DNA from: Gammaproteobacteria bacterium
GTDB lineage: Bacteria > Pseudomonadota > Gammaproteobacteria > Pseudomonadales > Azotimanducaceae
DNA length: 64,000 bases
Direction: 5' to 3'
Assembly: GCA_026708185.1 (NCBI GenBank)
Contig: JAPOVK010000034.1
Coordinates: 62,001 to 126,000, forward strand
Shown: piece after piece, positions 51,763 through 60,219 of the stretch
How the letters are laid out: the number at the start of each line of letters is the position of its first letter
Numbering within the stretch: the stretch's first letter is position 1
Translations under genes and position numbers: made by a program
Notes under the pieces: model-generated
What the model was told of the DNA's origin: nothing
Database searches by the model: none
Seen by the model: only the letters and a program-made list of their open reading frames with translations

Positions 51763-51776
51763 AATCAAGAATGATT
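51763..51776 (+). promoter_or_regulatory. AT-rich palindrome upstream of bfd, possible Fur site
   Basis: AATCA-AGAA-TGATT in an otherwise GC-rich genome, within an A/T-rich stretch (51750-51790) 21 nt before the bfd start. bfd genes are often iron-repressed through Fur. The palindrome resembles the core of a Fur box only partly, so the regulator is a guess; the stretch is at least the likely bfd promoter region. Confidence 0.35.
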
Positions 51777-51796
51777 CCCGTTTAAGTTCCCGTTCG

Positions 51797-51985
51797 ATGT
51801 ACGTCTGCCTATGCCAAGCCGTTAGGGACGCCGAAGTTCGCCAAGCCGTGGCGAGCGGCGTCGAGGATGTCGAGCAACTCGCCGAAGAACTCGGTGTCGG
51901 CACTGGCTGCGGCTCGTGCCGAGAATTCGCGCAGACGTTGATCGACGAATACGCAAGCCAGCCGGCACTCTACCACGCCGCATAA
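51797..51985 (+). CDS. bfd: Bacterioferritin-associated ferredoxin-like [2Fe-2S] protein
   Basis: 62 residues. MYVCLCQAV with Cys4 and Cys6 and GVGTGCGSCREF with Cys38 and Cys41 give the CxC...CxxC [2Fe-2S] pattern of Bfd, which reduces the ferric core of bacterioferritin for iron release. Length is that of Bfd (about 60). ATG 51797 is the natural start; no bacterioferritin gene is adjacent. It is divergent from the AhpD-like gene (132-bp gap) and followed after 27 nt by the epimerase gene. Confidence 0.9.
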   Translation: MYVCLCQAVRDAEVRQAVASGVEDVEQLAEELGVGTGCGSCREFAQTLIDEYASQPALYHAA

Positions 51986-52012
51986 CGCCCCCTCGGCGAT
52001 ACAATCGCCACC

Positions 52013-52762
52013 ATGAACATCTTGGTCACGGGCATGAGCGGCCTGATCGGCGGCTTGACGCGTCGCGAGTTGGCACCGCGGGCCACCCTTTCGGCCCTCA
52101 ATCGAAGCGCCGTCGAAGGCGTACCAACCACGCAAGCCGATCTCGCCGACTACGACGCCATCCGTCCGGCTTTCGACGGTCAGGATCTGGTTGTCCACCT
52201 CGCCGCCAAGGCGGGCGAGAACTTCACCTGGGAAGAGTTGCTGCAAACGAACGTCGTCGGCACCCGTAACGTGCTGGTCGCCGCCCGCGAGGCGGGCTGC
52301 AAGCGCGTGGTGTTCGCCAGCAGTGGCGCCACGGTGTCCGGCTGGGAACTCGTCGAGCCGTACAAGTCGATCGTCGAGGCCCGCTATGCCGATGCGCCGG
52401 ACGAATGGCCGATGATCCGTCATGACATGGCGACCCGGCCCACGGGGGTCTACGGCAGCACCAAGGTGTGGGGCGAGGCGATCGCGCGCCACGCCGCGGA
52501 CACGTCGGAACTGTCCGTAATCTGCTTGCGGATCGGCTATGTCAACGCCGCTGACCGACCTTCCCGACCACGCGACTTCGCGGTGTGGTGCTCGCAGCGC
52601 GACATCGCTCGCGCCATCGTCGGATGCGTCGATGCGCCCGATGACGTCCACTTCGACATCGTGTTCGCGACGTCGAACAACCGCTGGGGCTACCGCGACC
52701 TCACCCACGCCGAAACCGTGACCGGTTTCGTGCCGCAAGATGCCGCGGAGGACCACCGCTAG
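52013..52762 (+). CDS. NAD-dependent epimerase/dehydratase (extended SDR)
   Basis: 249 residues. N-terminal Rossmann motif ILVTGMSGLIGG, LVVHLAAKAGE, VFASSGATV and the catalytic YGSTK with a Tyr-Lys pair (GVYGSTKVWGEAIAR), then CLRIGYVN. Typical of sugar-nucleotide or uronate epimerases and dehydrogenases; uronate-dehydrogenase-like proteins have a similar size. Cytoplasmic. The GxxGxxG and YxxxK are intact, so it is probably active. Confidence 0.85.
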   Translation: MNILVTGMSGLIGGLTRRELAPRATLSALNRSAVEGVPTTQADLADYDAIRPAFDGQDLVVHLAAKAGENFTWEELLQTNVVGTRNVLVAAREAGCKRVVFASSGATVSGWELVEPYKSIVEARYADAPDEWPMIRHDMATRPTGVYGSTKVWGEAIARHAADTSELSVICLRIGYVNAADRPSRPRDFAVWCSQRDIARAIVGCVDAPDDVHFDIVFATSNNRWGYRDLTHAETVTGFVPQDAAEDHR

Positions 52763-52800
52763 GTCTGCGGGGTTGCGACGTCCACCGGCATCGAGCGGGG

Positions 52801-53586
52801 TCAGACCTTGTAACCGCCATCGACCGAGATCACCTGCCCGGTGATCCCCGCGGACTCCGGTGCCGCGAGCAAGGTAGCCATCGGCGCCAATTCCTCGGGC
52901 TCGAGGATGCGCCGCTGCAGGTTGTCGGCTTCGATCGTTGCGCGCACCGAAGCTACGTCGGTGCTGCGCGCCTGCGCCATCGCATCGAGATCGACGAGTC
53001 GGGTATTCGTCCACCCCGGACACAGGCAATTGATTGTCACGCCCCGGGTGGCAACCTCGGCCGCCATGGCGCGGGTCAGCCCGATCAGTCCATGTTTGGC
53101 CGCTGTGTACGCGGCCCCACCGCCGGATCGCTTTGCGTAGCCGGAACCGATATTGATGATCCGCCCGTACCCCCGCTCGACCATGCCGTCGAGCACGGCG
53201 CGGCTGGCCCGGTAAGCCGAGAACAGGTTCAGGTCGACATTGGCGGCGAACAGTGCCGCATCGCGTTGCGCCGGCGTCATGTGATCGGGGTCGACAAGGC
53301 GCGTCCCGCCGCCGGCGTTGTTGACCAGAATGTCGACGGCCCCGAGACCGGTGACGATGGCCGCCACCGCCGACGACGTGTCGTCCAGCGACATCGCGTC
53401 GGCCACCACCGCGAGACCCTGCCCGCCTGCGGCGCGAATCTCCTCGGCCACGGCGTCGAGCTCAGGTCCAGACCGGGCGCTGACAGCGACACCGGCACCC
53501 TCCGCTGCAAAGGCCAACGCGATCGCCCGGCCGATGCCACGGCCACCGCCCGTCACCCAGGCGACCCGATTGTCCAGTCTGCGCAT
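52801..53586 (-). CDS. Short-chain dehydrogenase/reductase (3-oxoacyl-ACP reductase-like)
   Basis: 261 residues from ATG 53586. Classical SDR: TGGGRGIGRAIALAFA (cofactor), DILVNNAGGG, INIGSGYAKRSGGGAAYTAAKHGLIGLTRAM with catalytic Ser, Tyr and Lys, and a C-terminal GITGQVISVDGGYKV. It oxidises or reduces an alcohol/ketone with NAD(P). Substrate unknown. Convergent with the upstream epimerase and divergent from the next SDR. Confidence 0.9.
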   Translation of the reverse strand: MRRLDNRVAWVTGGGRGIGRAIALAFAAEGAGVAVSARSGPELDAVAEEIRAAGGQGLAVVADAMSLDDTSSAVAAIVTGLGAVDILVNNAGGGTRLVDPDHMTPAQRDAALFAANVDLNLFSAYRASRAVLDGMVERGYGRIINIGSGYAKRSGGGAAYTAAKHGLIGLTRAMAAEVATRGVTINCLCPGWTNTRLVDLDAMAQARSTDVASVRATIEADNLQRRILEPEELAPMATLLAAPESAGITGQVISVDGGYKV

Positions 53587-53704
53587 CGGATCAGGCCTCT
53601 GGCCTGGTAGCCGCACGGAGTGGAGATCCTCTCACACCGACTGCGACGCTTGAGCGCTTTCGGCTATGCTTGCGCGCTTTTCACCCGAGGGGACGAGGAT
53701 CGAC

Positions 53705-54583
53705 ATGAGTGTGGAAGGACGCGTAGCGATCGTAACCGGTGCCGGCGGCGGCCTCGGCCGATGCCATGCCCTGCTTCTGGCCGAGCACGGTGCCAAGGTG
53801 GTGGTCAACGACCTAGGCGGCGGCGTCCACGGCGGCGGCCAGGGCGATGCCGCGGACAGCGTCGTGGAGGAGATCAGGAGCGCCGGCGGCGAGGCGATCG
53901 CCAACAAGGCGAGCGTTGCCGACCGGGCCGGTGCCAAGAGCATGGTCGACGACGCCGTCAGCGCCTTCGGCACCGTCGACATCGTCGTCAACAACGCCGG
54001 CATCCTGCGCGACAAATCGTTCAAGAAGATGACCTTGGACGAATGGGATCTGGTGCTCGATGTGCATCTGAACGGCACGGCCTACGTGACCTGGCACGCC
54101 TGGCCCATCATGTACGACAAGAACTACGGCCGCGTCGTCTTCACGTCGTCCGTGTCCGGCATCTTCGGCAGCTTCGGCCAAGCCAACTACGGTGCCGCCA
54201 AGATGGGCATGGTCGGCCTGATGAACAACCTCGCCCGCGAAGGCGCTTCGCACAACGTGCGCACCAACTGCCTGTCGCCCGGTGCGGCCACGCGGATGAC
54301 GGCGAGCGTCCCCGGCAGCACCATCGACCCGGACAATCCGGCGGCGGACAACCATCCGGGCCTAGTGAGTCCCGCCGTACTACACCTGGCCGGCGAAGAC
54401 GCTCCCAACGGTCGCATCATCCAGGCCATGCGCGGCCGGTTCTCGTCCAACATGATGTACTCGAACAAGGGTGTCGACCTCGGCACCGACGCTTCCATCG
54501 ATACGCTCGAGCCGCGCATCGGCGACGTGCTCGACATGTCGGTGGCGTCCGCAGGGAGCAGTTTCCAGAGCAGCAACGACTGA
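53705..54583 (+). CDS. SDR oxidoreductase of the peroxisomal-multifunctional-enzyme (HSD17B4) type
   Basis: 292 residues from ATG 53705 (GAGG upstream). Cofactor motif TGAGGGLGRCHALLLAEHGAKVVVNDLGGGVHGGG, NNAGILRDKSFKKMTLDEWD, FTSSVSGIFGSFGQANYGAAKMGMVGLMNNLAREG (Ser, Tyr, Lys) and TNCLSPGAATRMT. The long acidic-loop NDLGG motif is that of the 3-hydroxyacyl-CoA dehydrogenase domain of MFE-2/HSD17B4. Probably acts in beta-oxidation of branched or side-chain acyl-CoA, in line with the nearby MaoC and acyl-CoA dehydrogenase genes. Confidence 0.9.
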   Translation: MSVEGRVAIVTGAGGGLGRCHALLLAEHGAKVVVNDLGGGVHGGGQGDAADSVVEEIRSAGGEAIANKASVADRAGAKSMVDDAVSAFGTVDIVVNNAGILRDKSFKKMTLDEWDLVLDVHLNGTAYVTWHAWPIMYDKNYGRVVFTSSVSGIFGSFGQANYGAAKMGMVGLMNNLAREGASHNVRTNCLSPGAATRMTASVPGSTIDPDNPAADNHPGLVSPAVLHLAGEDAPNGRIIQAMRGRFSSNMMYSNKGVDLGTDASIDTLEPRIGDVLDMSVASAGSSFQSSND

Positions 54584-54643
54584 GGTCCGAAGCGGTCTGA
54601 CGGCTCTCCGCCACAGACCCGGCATCTGCCATGCTCGCCCGTG

Positions 54644-54674
54644 TTGGCACGCGGTACTGTGTTTGTATACAGTA
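54644..54674 (+). promoter_or_regulatory. LexA (SOS) box overlapping a sigma-70-type promoter
   Basis: TACTGTGTTTGTATACAGTA (54655-54674) is a perfect CTGT-N8-ACAG SOS operator with a 6-bp TACTGT/ACAGTA inverted repeat. It lies inside a promoter-like layout: TTGGCA (54644-54649), 16-nt spacer, TATACA (54666-54671). Transcription would start at about 54678-54680, at the ATG of the next gene. Confidence 0.75.
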
Positions 54675-54679
54675 TTCGC

Positions 54680-55012
54680 ATGCCGAAACTCGTGCTGAAT
54701 TGGCGCCACCACTACGGCGACCGCGTGCTGTCCGACGGGCAGGCCGACGAGGTCGTCGGCTACCTGGCCCGCGGCGGAAACCGCCGGTACGTCCGTTGGC
54801 TGGGGTTCATCGATCGGGCCGAGGCGCGCGCCCTGGAAGGTGCGCGGCCGGTGCGCCTTGCCGACATCACCCGCGTCGGCGTCGACGAGTGGCCGAGTCC
54901 CGCGTGGCACGACGTGCCGACGGGCATGTCGGTCCACGGCTGCCTGACGAGCGACGGCGCCTATGCCGTCTACGACACCGTGGTCGCGCTTGTCGGCAAG
55001 CCCAACGGGTGA
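54680..55012 (+). CDS. Small uncharacterised protein under a LexA box
   Basis: 110 residues, MPKLVLNWRHHYGDRVLSD to VVALVGKPNG; I do not recognise it. It is soluble, slightly basic, with Trp/Tyr-rich N-terminus, one Cys (VHGCLTSDGAY) and no catalytic motif. ATG 54680 is 5 nt after the LexA operator and no Shine-Dalgarno is present, so the mRNA is probably leaderless. Upstream starts at 54641 would run through the operator. By position it should be derepressed on DNA damage. It is convergent with the TonB receptor, 20 nt apart. Confidence 0.75.
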   Translation: MPKLVLNWRHHYGDRVLSDGQADEVVGYLARGGNRRYVRWLGFIDRAEARALEGARPVRLADITRVGVDEWPSPAWHDVPTGMSVHGCLTSDGAYAVYDTVVALVGKPNG

Positions 55013-55031
55013 CGCGTGCCGGACTCAGCCG

Positions 55032-57503
55032 CTACCACTGGTACTGGATTCGCGCCGCGAAGTGTCGCGGCAGTTCCGGCAGGACGATCACGCCGCCGAA
55101 GAGGTTCGGGAAGTTGGCGCGGAAGTACCGCTCGTCGGTCAGGTTCTTGCCGGTGACGCTCGCCACCCAGTTGCCGCGCTCGAACACGAGGCCCGCATTG
55201 ATCAGCGTATAGGCAGGTAGCCTGACGGACCCGGAAAACCCCGAGTTGGCGGCGGCCACGTCGACGACGCTCGCACTCGCCGCCAAGCCCCCGCCGAAAT
55301 CGTAGGTTCCGGTCACCGCCCAGATCGTCTCGGGAATCCCCGCACGGCGAGCGCCCTCGCTGCCCGCGCGGAGGATGGACCCGCCGAGCGTGCCCGCGTA
55401 CAGGGCCTCCGGAGGGATGCCCGGGACGTCGTCGGCACCGATGAAACTGAACCGCTGGCCCGCCTGGAGCGTGTTCAGATTGACCACCTCGATGTCGGAA
55501 TAGGCGAGTGTCATCAGCAGCCGCTCGGTCATCACCCAGCGCACCTCGAACTCCCGGCCCTGCGTGCGACTGGCCTGGTTGGTCACCGTCTGCTGGGCGG
55601 AATAGTCCGTGCGTTCCTGCTCGTAGGCCGCGAGCGCGAAGTAGAGCGTCTCGCCGAGCAGGCTGCCCTTGATGCCGAACTCCAGCAACGTCGAGTCGTC
55701 GAACGCCACGCCGTCGGCGATGCTGGCCGTCGACACCTCGGCGCCCTGCCCCGCGATCACCGTCGCCTGGCGCGACGCGGTCACGTACGGGATCAATCCG
55801 GCGTCGGCGTCGTAGCTCAAACTCAACGTCCACGAAACTCCGTCGACTTTGTCCGCGGCATCGACCACCACGCACGAGAGATCCAGGCAGAAGTTGTTGG
55901 AGCTTGCCAGCAACAGCTTCTCGACCGGCTGGCGGCTCTCCAAGTCGACCATGTCGTAGCGCGCGCCGGCCAGCACGCTGATGCGCCGCCAGGCGACGTC
56001 GGCAAGCGCCGCCAAGCCGAAGTTCACGGTGCTGCCGATGTAGTACTCGGTGTAGTCGTCGTCGATCCGCGTCGAGAGCAGACGCTTGGCCGAGGCGCTC
56101 GAGGGCCGCGTGATATCGCGGCGGTCGAAGTACTCGTTGGTGTAGTCGTCGCCGTGATCGAACTCGGTGATGCGCACCGACGGCGAAACCTGCACGGCCG
56201 CCTCGATGTCACCGCGCCGGAACACATTGGCGGCGACGAGCTTGTTCTCGAACACCCAGGAATCGTGGAACTGCGAGAACCCGTAGTCGTTCTCGTTGAG
56301 GTTCTCGTAGGTTTCGAAGAATGCCTGGTTGCGCCACTCCCAGTTGCGGCCCGCGGTGACAATCGTGTCGAAATAAAGCGTCAGGACTTCGTTTTCGAGG
56401 ACGTCGTCCGGCCCGACCAGCACCTGGTCGCCGGTGATCACCGTCGTGCCGCTCGACTCGAGGGCGAGCAGCTCGGGCAAGCACCCGAACACCAAGGTCG
56501 AGCCGATCGCGCAGCTACCGGGAAACGGCCCGGGACCCAGCGCGTCCCGGGCGCCGGGCACGAGGCCGGCGGCAAACGGATTGAAGTCCGTAAACCCGTC
56601 ACCGTCGAGGTCGAACTCCTGGTGCGAGATGTAGCCGTCACCGTCCATGTCCAGAGGGGCGGACGACCCCGTCACATACAGCCCTCGATCCACCAGGTCC
56701 TGGGTCAGTCGATTCCAGCCGGCGATCTGGTTGCCCGCATAGTCGTGGTACATACCGCCGAACTGGAACTGCACGGCACCGACATCGAGGTCGAAGGACG
56801 CCTGCAGCAAGGTCTGGTCGATGTCGCTGTGGCGGTAGTAGCTGCCCGAGTCCTCGGCCATGCCGTACAGCCAGTAGCCGACATCCTGCGTGCCCAGAAC
56901 GCCCGGCCCGCCGACCTCGCCGGTGAGCACGCGGCGGTCCCAGGATCCGAGGTCGACGCCCACCGTGCCGGTCGCGGTTTCGATGAACTCCCCGGTCTCC
57001 TCGATGCGCGCCGACTTCGGCGCGAAGTTCAGATAGCCGCCGATCTTCGACGGTCCATGGATCGGCGAGGCCGGCCCGCGCACGATGTCCACGCGTTTCG
57101 ACGCACCGAGCGGCGTCGGGTAGTTGCCCGGATTGTCGAGGCGTCGCATGCCCCGGAAATACGTCTCTCCCGGCGTGCCGCGGATGTCAAGCGTTCCGGC
57201 GACGCCGAAGAAGGACTGCGTAAAGCTCCCCGGTGCGAGCGCGATCATCTCGTCGATGTCGCGCACGATGAAGCGGTCCATCATCTCGTCGCTGACCGTG
57301 GACGCCGACCGCGGCGTCGCGAGAAGCGATTTGTAGAACCCGAAGAGCGAGCTGACGTCATCGTCCGGCAGGCTGTCGAGGTCGGCCGTGACGACAAGCT
57401 CCTCGATCTCCGCGGAATCGTCCCGCACTGTGGACGGCTCCTCCCCGGCGGCGCAAACGACGGCACCCGCCGCGAGGAATGAGGTCAAGGTCTTGATGTT
57501 CAT
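55032..57503 (-). CDS. TonB-dependent receptor with an EF-hand-like insertion
   Basis: 823 residues. Signal peptide (1-19), TonB-box-like IEELVVTAD, plug with VRDIDEMIALAPGSFTQSFFG, DIRGTPGETYFRGMRRLDN, RVDIVRGPASPIHGPSKIGGYLNF, and a barrel ending HFAARIQYQW (aromatic C-terminus). Residues 285-296 form a perfect 12-position EF-hand loop (DMDGDGYISHQE), followed by a second Asp-rich repeat (DLDGDGFTDFNPF), in a long extracellular-loop region of the barrel. The ligand is unknown; the plug resembles siderophore or ferric-type receptors in its RRLDN motif. GGAAG before ATG 57503 supports the start. Confidence 0.88.
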   Translation of the reverse strand: MNIKTLTSFLAAGAVVCAAGEEPSTVRDDSAEIEELVVTADLDSLPDDDVSSLFGFYKSLLATPRSASTVSDEMMDRFIVRDIDEMIALAPGSFTQSFFGVAGTLDIRGTPGETYFRGMRRLDNPGNYPTPLGASKRVDIVRGPASPIHGPSKIGGYLNFAPKSARIEETGEFIETATGTVGVDLGSWDRRVLTGEVGGPGVLGTQDVGYWLYGMAEDSGSYYRHSDIDQTLLQASFDLDVGAVQFQFGGMYHDYAGNQIAGWNRLTQDLVDRGLYVTGSSAPLDMDGDGYISHQEFDLDGDGFTDFNPFAAGLVPGARDALGPGPFPGSCAIGSTLVFGCLPELLALESSGTTVITGDQVLVGPDDVLENEVLTLYFDTIVTAGRNWEWRNQAFFETYENLNENDYGFSQFHDSWVFENKLVAANVFRRGDIEAAVQVSPSVRITEFDHGDDYTNEYFDRRDITRPSSASAKRLLSTRIDDDYTEYYIGSTVNFGLAALADVAWRRISVLAGARYDMVDLESRQPVEKLLLASSNNFCLDLSCVVVDAADKVDGVSWTLSLSYDADAGLIPYVTASRQATVIAGQGAEVSTASIADGVAFDDSTLLEFGIKGSLLGETLYFALAAYEQERTDYSAQQTVTNQASRTQGREFEVRWVMTERLLMTLAYSDIEVVNLNTLQAGQRFSFIGADDVPGIPPEALYAGTLGGSILRAGSEGARRAGIPETIWAVTGTYDFGGGLAASASVVDVAAANSGFSGSVRLPAYTLINAGLVFERGNWVASVTGKNLTDERYFRANFPNLFGGVIVLPELPRHFAARIQYQW

Positions 57504-57664
57504 AGGCTTCCTCGGCTTGAGCCGCCGCCAAAACCCCCTGCGGGTGGCCCGACTGTGAAATCCAGCTCAAGGTGAAGTTTAGCCATATCGCCGCCAAACC
57601 CGCTGGCCAAGACCAACCCATTCGTCGAAGATCACCCCACGCAGGCGAACGGACGACACGACGA

Positions 57665-58108
57665 ATGGCGGTTCAGATCAGGGACGCGACCTCGGCGGAC
57701 GAAGCATCGTGCGCGGCATTGCTCGCCGAACTCGCCGGAACGGCGAGCCTCGGCACGGATCCTGGCTTCTCGGAGGTGTTCGAGATGCTTCTCTCCCAGA
57801 AGCGCGGCCAGATTGTCCTGGCGGTCGAGGACGGCACAGCTCTGGGTATGGTGACGGTCAGCTTCAACCTGGCACTACGCTACCGCGGCGAGTACTGCCA
57901 GCTCGAGGAACTCATCGTGTCGCCTCGTGCGCGGGGGCGAAACCTCGGCGGTCGACTGGTGCAAGCAACCGTCGACATCGCCACGCGGCGCGGTTGCGGC
58001 GAGATCGGTCTCTACCTCGTCGAACGCACGGAGCACAACCGCGCGTTCTATGCCAAGTACGGCTTCGAAGCGGTCGGCACCGAGATGCGGCAGCGACTGA
58101 ACGCCTGA
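57665..58108 (+). CDS. GNAT-family N-acetyltransferase
   Basis: 147 residues from ATG 57665. Acetyl-CoA binding fold: IRDATSADEASCAALLAEL, IVLAVEDGTALGMVTVSF, CQLEELIVSPRARGRNLGGRLVQATVDIA (the R/Q-x-x-G-x-G/A loop) and FYAKYGFEAVGTEMRQRL. Acceptor unknown. A repeat copy starts 4 nt after its stop. Confidence 0.88.
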   Translation: MAVQIRDATSADEASCAALLAELAGTASLGTDPGFSEVFEMLLSQKRGQIVLAVEDGTALGMVTVSFNLALRYRGEYCQLEELIVSPRARGRNLGGRLVQATVDIATRRGCGEIGLYLVERTEHNRAFYAKYGFEAVGTEMRQRLNA

Positions 58109-58112
58109 AGTT

Positions 58113-58144
58113 GCGCGCGGACCAGTAGGTCCGCCAGGTCCACG
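58113..58144 (+). repeat. Dispersed hairpin repeat, copy 2
   Basis: Same 32-nt element as 10313-10344 (minus), two differences. Hairpin 58117-58134: GCGGACC, loop AGTA, GGTCCGC. It stands at the 3' end of the GNAT gene in the gene's orientation. Confidence 0.6.
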
Positions 58145-58160
58145 TCCGCATCGGGCCAAT

Positions 58161-58178
58161 GCGGGCCGGGAGGCCCGC
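58161..58178. terminator. Hairpin between convergent genes
   Basis: GCGGGCC, loop GGGA, GGCCCGC: a perfect 7-bp stem 5 nt before the stop codon of the minus-strand aminotransferase. With the repeat hairpin just upstream it could terminate both convergent transcripts; no T-run is present. Confidence 0.4.
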
Positions 58179-58183
58179 GCACC

Positions 58184-59452
58184 TTAGGCGGTCTCTTCAG
58201 CGACGTCCTGCATGGCGGCCGCAGCCCGACGGACCACCTCGTCGATCAAGGCTTCGTCCATGACGGTGGATAGTGCCATCATCCCTCGCGAGGCCACCAT
58301 CAGGCCGTGGTTCAGGGCGGCGAGATGGAAACTGTCCATGCGCTTCTCGGCCTCGCCGCGTGACGCCGCGGACAAATCGGCCTCGGTGAAGAACAGGTTT
58401 AGCAACGACCCGTGACGGTTGATCGAGATCGGCAGATCGAGGTTGCTCGCCTGCGTCACGAGACCGTTGGCGAGGCGCGCGGCGAGCCGATCCATCGTCT
58501 CGATGCGCGCCGCCGTCAGTTCCCGCACGGACACGACACCCGCCGCCATCGTCACCGGGTTTCCGCAGTACGTCCCGGAGTGAAACGCGCGCGGTGCCGT
58601 CGGATCGAAGATCCGCAGGTGCTCGAGCTTGCCGCCCACAGCACCGACCGGGAACCCGCCACCGATGACCTTGCCGAACATCGTGAGGTCCGGCTCGATG
58701 CCGTACAACGCCTGGGCTCCCCCCTCGGCGAGGCGGAAGGTGATGACTTCGTCGAGCACGAACAGGGCACCCGCGGCTGCCGTCGCGCTCTGCACCCGCC
58801 GCAGGAAGTCTGGATCGGCGGACACCACGCCGCCGGCGCCCATGACGGGCTCGAGCACCACCGCCGCGATCTCGTGGCCGTGGGAGTCGAGAATCCGCTC
58901 GAAGGTCGCCGGGTCGTTGTATTCGCCGAGGTGGGTCATCCCGTCGAGATTCCGCATCAGTTCCGGCATCGAGCCCGCTTCGAATTCCATCAGGATGCCG
59001 TGGTAGCCATACCGCGCCATGAGCACCTTCGCGCGGCCCGTGACCACCCGCGCTATGGTGAGCGCCAGCAGGCCGGCTTCCGATCCCGAGTTGGTGAAGC
59101 GCACGCTCTCCACCGACGCTACCCGCTCGATCATCGTCTCCGCCAACTCCGCCTGCCAGAGATTGTTCGCGGTATAGCCGGTACCCCTTCCGATCTGGGT
59201 CCGCACCGCGTCGACGATCGGCGGATAGGCGTGGCTGTGCGCCAGCGACGTGTAGTTGTTGACCATGTCCACGTACTCCCGGCCATCGACGTCGACCAAG
59301 CGCACCCCGGATGCGTGCGCCACCGTGATCGGATGCGGGAGCCAGTACGCCGCGGCCCGAGAGTTGCCGCCAACCACGCCGCGTTGCGCGCGAACGTCGG
59401 CCGCTGCGCTCTCGGGCGTGTTCGCGATGTACGTGTCGAGGATTCGCCCCAC
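58184..59452 (-). CDS. Class III aminotransferase (glutamate-1-semialdehyde-aminomutase-like)
   Basis: 422 residues from GTG 59452 (AGAGG about 10 nt upstream); ATG 59494 is an alternative. PLP-dependent fold type I: VDGREYVDMVNNYTSLAHSHAYPPIV, RFTNSGSEAGLLALTIARVVTG (phosphate site), YHGILMEF, VVLEPVMGAGG, FVLDEVITFRLAEGG (Asp to PLP), and the Schiff-base Lys in LTMFGKVIGGGFPVGAVGG. It resembles hemL but the genome context is not that of tetrapyrrole synthesis, so a different amino donor or acceptor is likely. Monocistronic. Confidence 0.9.
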   Translation of the reverse strand: MGRILDTYIANTPESAAADVRAQRGVVGGNSRAAAYWLPHPITVAHASGVRLVDVDGREYVDMVNNYTSLAHSHAYPPIVDAVRTQIGRGTGYTANNLWQAELAETMIERVASVESVRFTNSGSEAGLLALTIARVVTGRAKVLMARYGYHGILMEFEAGSMPELMRNLDGMTHLGEYNDPATFERILDSHGHEIAAVVLEPVMGAGGVVSADPDFLRRVQSATAAAGALFVLDEVITFRLAEGGAQALYGIEPDLTMFGKVIGGGFPVGAVGGKLEHLRIFDPTAPRAFHSGTYCGNPVTMAAGVVSVRELTAARIETMDRLAARLANGLVTQASNLDLPISINRHGSLLNLFFTEADLSAASRGEAEKRMDSFHLAALNHGLMVASRGMMALSTVMDEALIDEVVRRAAAAMQDVAEETA

Positions 59453-59518
59453 GGGATCAGTACCTCTATCGTTGCTGCGATTGCCGCGAACCATACACCG
59501 TTGCGCCCCATCACACGC

Positions 59519-59548
59519 TTGCGTGAACCGGCCCCGCTCGCCTAGAGT
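59519..59548 (+). promoter_or_regulatory. Promoter of the upstream rpsF copy
   Basis: TTGCGT (59519-59524), 18-nt spacer, TAGAGT (59543-59548). The same arrangement stands before the second rpsF copy. Followed by a 90-nt leader ending in CCGAGAGGAG and TTG. Confidence 0.55.
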
Positions 59549-59913
59549 CCGATGCGCGCTGGGCGCTTGCCTGGCTTCACATCGGCTCCTCGCTTCACGT
59601 CCATGCTGGCGGAGGCGAAAACCGAGAGGAGTTCGTCTTGAGACACTATGAAGTCGTTTTCATGGTGCATCCCGATCAGAGCGATCAGGTGCCCGGGCTG
59701 GTCGAGCGCTACGGTGCGCTCATCGCCCGCGGTGACGGAATGATGCATCGCATCGAGGACTGGGGCCGGCGCCAACTGGCGTACCCCGTCTCCAAAATCC
59801 ACAAAGCCCACTACATCCTGATGAACATCGAGGTCGAGCGCGAGACGCTCGACAAACTCGAGAGCGCGTTCCGCTTCAACGATGCCGTGCTCCGCAGCCT
59901 CGTCGTCCGACGC
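59519..59913 (+). repeat. Tandem duplication unit A (promoter, leader and N-terminal part of rpsF)
   Basis: 395 bp corresponding to 60190-60584 with a constant offset of 671 bp. The block from the ribosome-binding site to about codon 68 is identical between copies, whereas the promoter/leader edge and the last 80 bp differ at scattered positions. That pattern of an identical centre and diverged edges suggests gene conversion after duplication. Confidence 0.9.
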
Positions 59914-60105
59914 GCTGCCGCCCGTGGCGGCGACGAGGAACCCGCGGACCACGCCCCCGTCGTGCCTGCCGGGCCGCCCGTAGGCGAAGCGCTCCAGCGT
60001 GTCTTGAACGAAGCCGCACGCATCGTCCAGGGTCTGCGGATGGAGGTCGACTGCGTCGCCGACTTCGAAGAAGGCCCGGAAGCGGTCGGTGTCCGATTGG
60101 GCTGA
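59638..60105 (+). CDS. rpsF: Duplicate ribosomal protein S6 with a replaced C-terminus
   Basis: 155 residues from TTG 59638 with GAGAGGAG 6 nt upstream. Residues 1-92 are S6 ([48 protein letters not shown]), differing from the downstream copy in only two residues. After LVVRR the acidic S6 tail is replaced by an unrelated Ala/Pro/Glu segment ([31 protein letters not shown]) ending at 60105. The frame stays open across the joint, so a chimeric protein can be made, but it may equally be a decaying copy. It could compete with normal S6 for S18 binding. Confidence 0.7.
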   Translation: MRHYEVVFMVHPDQSDQVPGLVERYGALIARGDGMMHRIEDWGRRQLAYPVSKIHKAHYILMNIEVERETLDKLESAFRFNDAVLRSLVVRRAAARGGDEEPADHAPVVPAGPPVGEALQRVLNEAARIVQGLRMEVDCVADFEEGPEAVGVRLG

Positions 60106-60189
60106 GCCGCCGCGTCTCAATGGCGACGATCATCACCGATTGGTGCGCCGGACATCCCCTTTACCATTACTTCTCGGCGAGCAGTAAGC

Positions 60190-60219
60190 TTGCGTGGTGA
60201 GGCTCCGCTCGCCTAGAAT
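60190..60219 (+). promoter_or_regulatory. Promoter of the rpsF-rpsR-rplI operon
   Basis: TTGCGT (60190-60195), 18-nt spacer, TAGAAT (60214-60219, 5 of 6 to TATAAT). The leader to the TTG start (about 90 nt) includes AAAACCGAGAGGAG; a CCG next to the ribosome-binding site is also a feature of S6:S18-regulated rpsF leaders, so autoregulation is possible. Confidence 0.6.

Noticed and set aside
51921-51936. GAGAATTCGC-like sequence within bfd, resembling a stem of the 82-bp repeat
   Set aside because: Only one arm plus a few bases is present and it encodes conserved Bfd residues; no hairpin partner, so chance similarity.
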